A stretch of DNA of 64,000 nt. Origin: Clostridium sp. JN-9 (lineage in GTDB: Bacteria; Bacillota; Clostridia; Clostridiales; Clostridiaceae). The DNA lies in contig NZ_CP035280.1 of the NCBI RefSeq assembly GCF_004103695.1, forward strand, positions 1,364,001-1,428,000, read 5' to 3'. Each line of letters starts with the position of its first letter. Within the stretch, counting starts at the first letter, position 1. A program made the position numbers and the translations under genes. The notes beneath the pieces were generated by a model, which saw only the letters and a program-made list of their open reading frames with translations, did not search any database and had not been told where the DNA came from. Positions 60,701 to 64,000 of the stretch are shown one piece after another.

Positions 60701-62139
60701 AAAAGTATGAACTTAAAGAAGCAGAATATACAAATGAAACTTATACTGTTCAAAAGGATCTTGAGTTAAAAGATGAACTCATTAGGGAAAATCTAAACTA
60801 TAATGCGTTAATGGAGCATTATAATAACCTTGATAAAGATGTAACTGTTGCTGAAAAAGAACTTCAAAATCTAAATAAGGCGCTATTAGCTAAATTTAAT
60901 AAAGAAACTCCAAAGGATAAAAGTGTATTAGTAGATAAAGACTTTAAACTTGAAATAGAAAAAATAAAAATGCACATTGCAGACACAGATGATAAAAAGA
61001 AAGAAACTTCTAAGGCAAAAGCTAAAATTGAAAATAATTTAACCAGCTTAAATGAGTTTAATGATTTAAGTATTACAGAAAAGGCAGATGTAAAAATTGA
61101 TTTAAATGAACTTGATAGTGCTGTTGGAAAACTAAAAAGAGATTTAAACAGCATAAAGGAAGACGAAGCATTTAGAGAAAAAAATCTTACAAATTTAGTT
61201 GTAAGTATTGAAATAAAAGATGAATTTAAACATGAAAGTTTATTTAAAGAGCCCATTCAAACGCTACAGGGCTTATTAAGCAAGCCTATGGAATTTAAAA
61301 ATCAGTTAAATATAGTTGTAAGCTCATATAAACTTCTTATAGAAAAATTAATGGCAGACATTGATCTTATTGAAAGGGAAGAAGGTAAAATATTAGAAAG
61401 CATATTAGAATATATAAAGGATGTTCATGAAAATATTGAAAAAATAGATGATAATTCTTCCATAACTATTGGAAATAAAAGATTAAAAATGCTTAATATA
61501 AATGTATCAGACTGGGAAGAAAATAAGGAGCTTTATAAGATAAGATTAAAGGATTATATTGAAAACATAAGGGCTAAATGCATAAAAGCTCTGGAACAAA
61601 ATGAGGATATAGAAGATATCATAAGTAATAACATCAATATAAATAAATTATATGATGAAGTTGTGGGCATTGGCACAATAAATATTAAATTATATAAAAT
61701 AGAAGAGGATAAGCAAAGACAGATTACCTGGGACGAAGTTTCAAAGAATTCAGGAGGAGAGGGATTTCTTTCAGCTTTTGTAATATTATCAAGCTTATTA
61801 TCTTACATGAGAAAAGATGAAAGTGATGTGTTTAGCAGAAAAGAAAGCGGAAAGGTGCTTATTATGGATAATCCTTTTGCTCAAACAAGCTCTGCACATC
61901 TCTTAAAACCATTAATAGATATTGCTAAAAAAAGTAACACTCAGCTTATATGCTTTACGGGACTTGGGGGAGATTCCATATACAATAGATTTGATAATAT
62001 TTATGTATTAAACCTTATCCCATCTAAGCTTAAAAGTGGTGTTAAATATTTGATCAGTGAACATACAAAGGGTGAAGAGGAAAAAGAGGTAATGGTAGCA
62101 TCAAGGTTTAAAATAGAGGAACAAATCAAGTTGTTTTAA
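57754..62139 (+). CDS. jetC: Wadjet SMC-like motor ATPase JetC
   Basis: JetC (1461 aa) is a MukB-like SMC ATPase that extrudes DNA loops. Walker A is RNGGGKSVL (Gly40-Lys43-Ser44). Two long coiled-coil arms flank a hinge region near the middle (about residues 680-760). The C-terminal head has the signature NSGGEGFLSAF (1332-1342) and Walker B VLIMDNPFAQTS with Asp1372. The residue after that Asp is Asn, where most SMC and ABC ATPases have the catalytic Glu. The gene overlaps jetB by eight bases. Confidence 0.92.
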   Translation: MSKINKIRFVNLNYNYNTMKIDDEKFFLDGENTMFNLRNGGGKSVLVQMIMAPFVNRRYRNIKDRTFESYFTTSTPTHILIEWKLDDGAGYVLTGMMVRKKDSSSDYDSKEKLDIINFIYEYREQNEYDINSIPLIEKKDDMKTIKSFANCRKLFEDLKKNKDLKFNYYDMNNPVTTKNYFNKLLEYDINYREWETIIKQINIKESGLSDLFTKAKDSNGLVKEWFLPAIENKLKVEEDRIVNYRQLLDKYIKQYKQNKANIDKKSKLELFIELSKDLDSHCDDFIAVINKKEEIKNYIANVIAFLKEKSKDKENEEEDLEKLIKELNDKIVELEYERESIKIYNKQDEIDSLDFDINRQKKFICDSDIRKNNIIKKQNILECAKLHRQYQNTSRELQEQEKKLEILNKKNQDNAPRINNLGFTIREVLENKLKSLKEEKLNKIQNVKNLSHEKDDINNKLKADRNEISNLKEKKGSLQSEIKHFDFLEKRYNTKYSSNLFRNIEGYFEENKLLSTDKDISDEGLSLAKERKTTEENIIACKEKLKTMESEKQRNFVKISNVKNKLENKTSEFEKAENEIEKRKEIIKFIDFEEDKVLDNENIVTAFDMKIDLLKDDELRLKKLSDNINNEIMKLKTGRVLELPKDMEEKLRKKDINITYGMEWLKKNDYTPEENQNIVEHNPFIPYSLIMDDKEIELLQKEGLDIFTSSPISIINRKDLEMKFEHINGDIVDLRGISFLISFNNKLLNESELQKLIQAKEKELQSVQSDINRRTENIAFYEEKRNLIKYSDLTLEIYEGLKKEISSLKNEECALRQAEMDLGNNILSLKEEMDNYVEKAKKLEKAIEKNTDKAENFKDFLKAYDEYKKNKTYLERVLENISVIQLEIENSENRNADLEKEISQCNSVINDYKSEENRTFNQLSGFNIYKHGTLIQKDTEDLISEFNALTKDITSSEKELKDKISYLNQMFKDVDDELNLKAKKYELKEAEYTNETYTVQKDLELKDELIRENLNYNALMEHYNNLDKDVTVAEKELQNLNKALLAKFNKETPKDKSVLVDKDFKLEIEKIKMHIADTDDKKKETSKAKAKIENNLTSLNEFNDLSITEKADVKIDLNELDSAVGKLKRDLNSIKEDEAFREKNLTNLVVSIEIKDEFKHESLFKEPIQTLQGLLSKPMEFKNQLNIVVSSYKLLIEKLMADIDLIEREEGKILESILEYIKDVHENIEKIDDNSSITIGNKRLKMLNINVSDWEENKELYKIRLKDYIENIRAKCIKALEQNEDIEDIISNNININKLYDEVVGIGTINIKLYKIEEDKQRQITWDEVSKNSGGEGFLSAFVILSSLLSYMRKDESDVFSRKESGKVLIMDNPFAQTSSAHLLKPLIDIAKKSNTQLICFTGLGGDSIYNRFDNIYVLNLIPSKLKSGVKYLISEHTKGEEEKEVMVASRFKIEEQIKLF

Positions 62140-62164
62140 ATTATTAATAATGGAGGATGGAAGC

Positions 62165-62878
62165 ATGGGTACAGAAAAAAGGGGTAAAATTATTTTATTT
62201 TTAATGAGACATGGGCAGACTGTATTAAATAAAGCTGAAATAACTCAGGGATGGTGCGATGGAAATCTTACAGAAGAGGGAGCTAAAGCAGCTTTAAATG
62301 CAGGAATAGGCCTTAGTGATGTAAAGTTCAAAGCAGTATACAGCAGCGATTTAGGAAGAGCAGTGAAAACAGCAGAAACTGTTATAAAAGAAAATAAAAA
62401 TGGCAGCAGCTTAAATCTTAAAAAGCTTAAAGGATTAAGAGAATTAAATTTTGGAAAATATGAAGGACAAATGGAAAAGATACTGATAAAGGACATGCTT
62501 CATTATATGAATGTAAGCTCCTTTAGGGAAGCTATGGAAAAATATGATTTTCAGAAGGAATTCTGCAATTGCTGTGCTGCCTTGGACGAAACAAATAAAG
62601 CAGAGGATTATGATACAGTAATTAAAAGAGTTATGGATACTTTAAAGGAGATATGCCTTAAGAATTTAGATGATTTTAATGAAAATGTGCTTGTTGTAGC
62701 TCATGGAGGAATAATAAGACTTATAATTGATCATTTAGATAAAAGCTTTAATGTAGAAAGTATAGATAATTTAAGCATTTCTAAGATTATATATGAAAAT
62801 GGAAGCTTTAGGGTAGAATCTGTAAATGATAATAGTTACTATAAAAAAGGACAGGCACTGAAGAAAGAAACTATATAA
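62165..62878 (+). CDS. Histidine phosphatase family protein
   Basis: This 237-aa phosphoglycerate-mutase-like enzyme has the catalytic FLMRHGQTVLNK motif, the RELNFGKYEGQM region and the second His in VVAHGGIIRLIID. It removes phosphate from small molecules or proteins; substrate unknown. I chose the ATG at 62165 because GGAGG (62152-62156) lies between it and an earlier ATG at 62150. It starts 25 bases after jetC with no terminator between, so it is probably co-transcribed with the Wadjet genes. Confidence 0.88.
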   Translation: MGTEKRGKIILFLMRHGQTVLNKAEITQGWCDGNLTEEGAKAALNAGIGLSDVKFKAVYSSDLGRAVKTAETVIKENKNGSSLNLKKLKGLRELNFGKYEGQMEKILIKDMLHYMNVSSFREAMEKYDFQKEFCNCCAALDETNKAEDYDTVIKRVMDTLKEICLKNLDDFNENVLVVAHGGIIRLIIDHLDKSFNVESIDNLSISKIIYENGSFRVESVNDNSYYKKGQALKKETI

Positions 62879-62917
62879 AAAACCGCTGGCAGTTCATATT
62901 GCCAGCAGTTTTTTTAT
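62877..62917. terminator. Bidirectional terminator
   Basis: AAAAAACCGCTGGCA pairs with TGCCAGCAGTTTTTTT across a short loop. A-run on the left and T-run on the right suit both converging genes. Confidence 0.88.
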
Positions 62918-63336
62918 CTCATTCTTTGAATTTTTTGTGTTCTTTGAATTTTTGCAGCTTTTCCTTCTACAGGAACAAGATCTTTCTTTGTGGATAGATT
63001 TCTAATATTTATGATGGTAGTAGATTCAGTGCTTTGCTTGCCTTTTTTGCTTTTCTTGCCCTTAAGTCCCTGTACTATTAACAAATTACCCTGGGATAAC
63101 TGCATGAATTCAGGCTTTTTAAACCATCTGTTTCTCTTATAAACACATTTGACCACGCCTTTGCTTCTGTCAGGTCTAACCAGTAAAGTGGCAGTTAATT
63201 TATGGAATATCCATAGGATAGTTTTTTCTTCAATTTTCACAGAGACCACATTACCTTGTATTTGAGTTAATCTGTCTCCATATTTTTTTAAATAAGATTG
63301 TGTGTAGTACTGCGTTAGCTTTTCTTTAAAACTCAT
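62914..63336 (-). CDS. Conserved-looking basic protein of unknown function
   Basis: I do not recognise this family. The 140-aa product is strongly basic. The first 95 residues look folded, with alternating beta-type stretches (IQGNVVSVKIEEKTILWIFHK, TATLLVRPDRSKGVVKCVY) that recall an OB or SH3-like barrel. A lysine-rich loop (GLKGKKSKKGKQ) follows, and the tail ends in IQRTQKIQRMR. Binding to nucleic acid or the membrane is plausible from the charge. The AGAGGAG site supports the ATG at 63336. It converges with the histidine phosphatase gene and shares its terminator. Confidence 0.65.
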   Translation of the reverse strand: MSFKEKLTQYYTQSYLKKYGDRLTQIQGNVVSVKIEEKTILWIFHKLTATLLVRPDRSKGVVKCVYKRNRWFKKPEFMQLSQGNLLIVQGLKGKKSKKGKQSTESTTIINIRNLSTKKDLVPVEGKAAKIQRTQKIQRMR

Positions 63337-63454
63337 ATTAATAACTCCTCTTCATATATATAATTTGTTTTTGATTACCATATTCAATAATTCCAGTAAA
63401 AGATAATTATATATATTATATCATATATTTTTTTGTTTTAAAACAATCATGACA

Positions 63455-63468
63455 AAACCAATTGGTTT
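63455..63468. promoter_or_regulatory. Perfect 14-bp palindrome AAACCAATTGGTTT
   Basis: It lies between possible -35 (ATGACA, about 63450) and -10 (TATTAT, about 63474) boxes on the plus strand, and upstream of the divergent basic-protein gene. The form suits a TetR- or MarR-type repressor. The regulator is not in the window. Confidence 0.45.
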
Positions 63469-63732
63469 GTTAGTATTATAACTATATTTTTAGCAATATG
63501 AATAAAAAAAATGTAGATAATTGTAGATTATTTTTTTGGTACAGAGTACCTAATATTATTACAATAGCTCTTACTTAATATTGAAGATTGTGGTATTATA
63601 GTATTTGTATGGATTTAGCATTATCATACGGGTTTTCAACACTTACTCCAATACATAATGAACTTATAGAATCAGAAAATGCTTTAAATACAAGGCTTTC
63701 CTGATTTTTTTCTTGTCAAATTTTGCGTTTTA

Positions 63733-63762
63733 TATGTTGTATGGTGTTGTATTATATGTTAT
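63733..63762 (+). promoter_or_regulatory. Transposase promoter
   Basis: TTGTAT, a 17-bp spacer and TATAAT about 25 bases before the transposase start, with GAGGTG as the ribosome site. Confidence 0.6.
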
Positions 63763-63786
63763 AATAGAAGTGAGGTGTGATATTAT

Positions 63787-64000
63787 ATGAAATTGAATTA
63801 CGATAAAAAATCTAAAGATCCTACTTACTTCATTCAGATGGGAATCAGAAATGGTAAGAAGACCACTACAAAAAATGTAAAACGAATTGGAAAATATTCT
63901 GAGCTGCTAGCAATTACCACTGATCCTCTTGAATATGCAAAAAAGCAGGTTGAGGAATTCAATAAAGAATATAAGGAAGGGAAAATCGACATAAACTTAA
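63787..64000 (+). mobile_element. IS1634-like transposase, N-terminal part (3' end outside window)
   Basis: The frame starts MKLNYDKKSKDPTYFIQMG and continues with IRNGKKTTTKNVKRIGKYSEL and DPLEYAKKQVEEFNKEYKEGK. This is the start found in IS1634-family transposases of clostridia. It runs off the window after 71 codons, so the DDE domain and right end cannot be seen. The ATG at 63787 follows GAGGTGTGA. Confidence 0.8.

Larger units (their letters stand above)
63337..63786. other. Intergenic region before the insertion sequence
   Basis: These 450 AT-rich bases include a palindrome at 63455-63468 and an IS promoter near 63730-63760. A 31-codon frame begins at ATG 63609 (LALSYGFSTLTPIHNEL inside it) and ends shortly before the IS region. 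It has no ribosome site and I do not call it a gene; it could be the cut-off start of a disrupted gene. The exact left end of the IS was not found. Confidence 0.4.

Noticed and set aside
57754-62139. Chromosomal SMC or SbcC/Rad50 instead of JetC
   Set aside because: The gene overlaps jetB and is in an operon with a kleisin-like protein and a Toprim nuclease. No SbcD-type or ScpAB partner is present.
63609-63704. Small peptide gene
   Set aside because: The 31-codon frame has no ribosome site and weak context; a truncated gene remnant or chance is as likely.

Overview
The window comes from a low-GC, Gram-positive, spore-forming and flagellated anaerobe, most likely a Clostridium sensu stricto. 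The signs are AT-rich genes with strong AAGGAGG-type ribosome binding sites, frequent GTG and TTG starts, CotF-like coat proteins, a Spo0E-like phosphatase, a SleL-type cortex hydrolase, and a clostridial flagellar locus with a fused FliR-FlhB. No tRNA, rRNA or CRISPR array was seen.

Layout. 1-9138: an operon for galacto-N-biose / lacto-N-biose use (sugar ABC permease cut by the window edge, GH112 phosphorylase, GH42 beta-galactosidase, ROK kinase, GalE, a sugar-1-phosphate nucleotidyltransferase, NahK-like kinase). It imports and phosphorolyses the disaccharide and sends both halves to central metabolism. 9215-12944: a membrane-anchored MutS-like ATPase, a DsrE-like protein and SleL. 13597-19364: an oligopeptide permease (oppBCDF, a repeat element, then oppA). 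19739-21517: Spo0E-like protein, two small coat proteins and GalU.

21753-47530: a flagellar region of about 26 kb. A flagellin with a textbook sigma-28 promoter is followed by flgB-flgC-fliE-fliF-fliG-fliH-fliI-fliJ-fliK-flgD-orf-flgE, a 746-bp repeat block, then flbD-motA-motB-fliL-fliO-fliP-fliQ-fliR/flhB-flhA-flhF-flhG-pilZ-fliA-swrB-like-small orf-flgF-like-flgG. The sigma factor that should read the flagellin promoter is encoded near the end of the same cluster. FliM, FliN/FliY and CheY are not in this cluster.

47658-54297: a Met/Cys-rich small protein behind a sigma-K-like promoter, a membrane protein with an apparent frameshift at its start, a CPBP protease, a CBS/DRTGG pyrophosphatase and a P2A-type Ca2+ ATPase. 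54409-62139: a complete Wadjet plasmid-defence operon in the order jetD-jetA-jetB-jetC, with its own promoter, followed by a histidine phosphatase. After a convergent gene of unknown function the window ends in an IS1634-like transposase.

The most unusual non-coding signal is a family of intergenic elements at four sites. Each has heptanucleotide tandem arrays, with complementary arms on the two sides, around a shared GTTTTGCC...GGCAAAAC hairpin. The best candidates for under-annotated genes are a 75-codon membrane protein that appears to start with ATT, and the true N-terminus of JetB, which appears to use a non-standard start codon.
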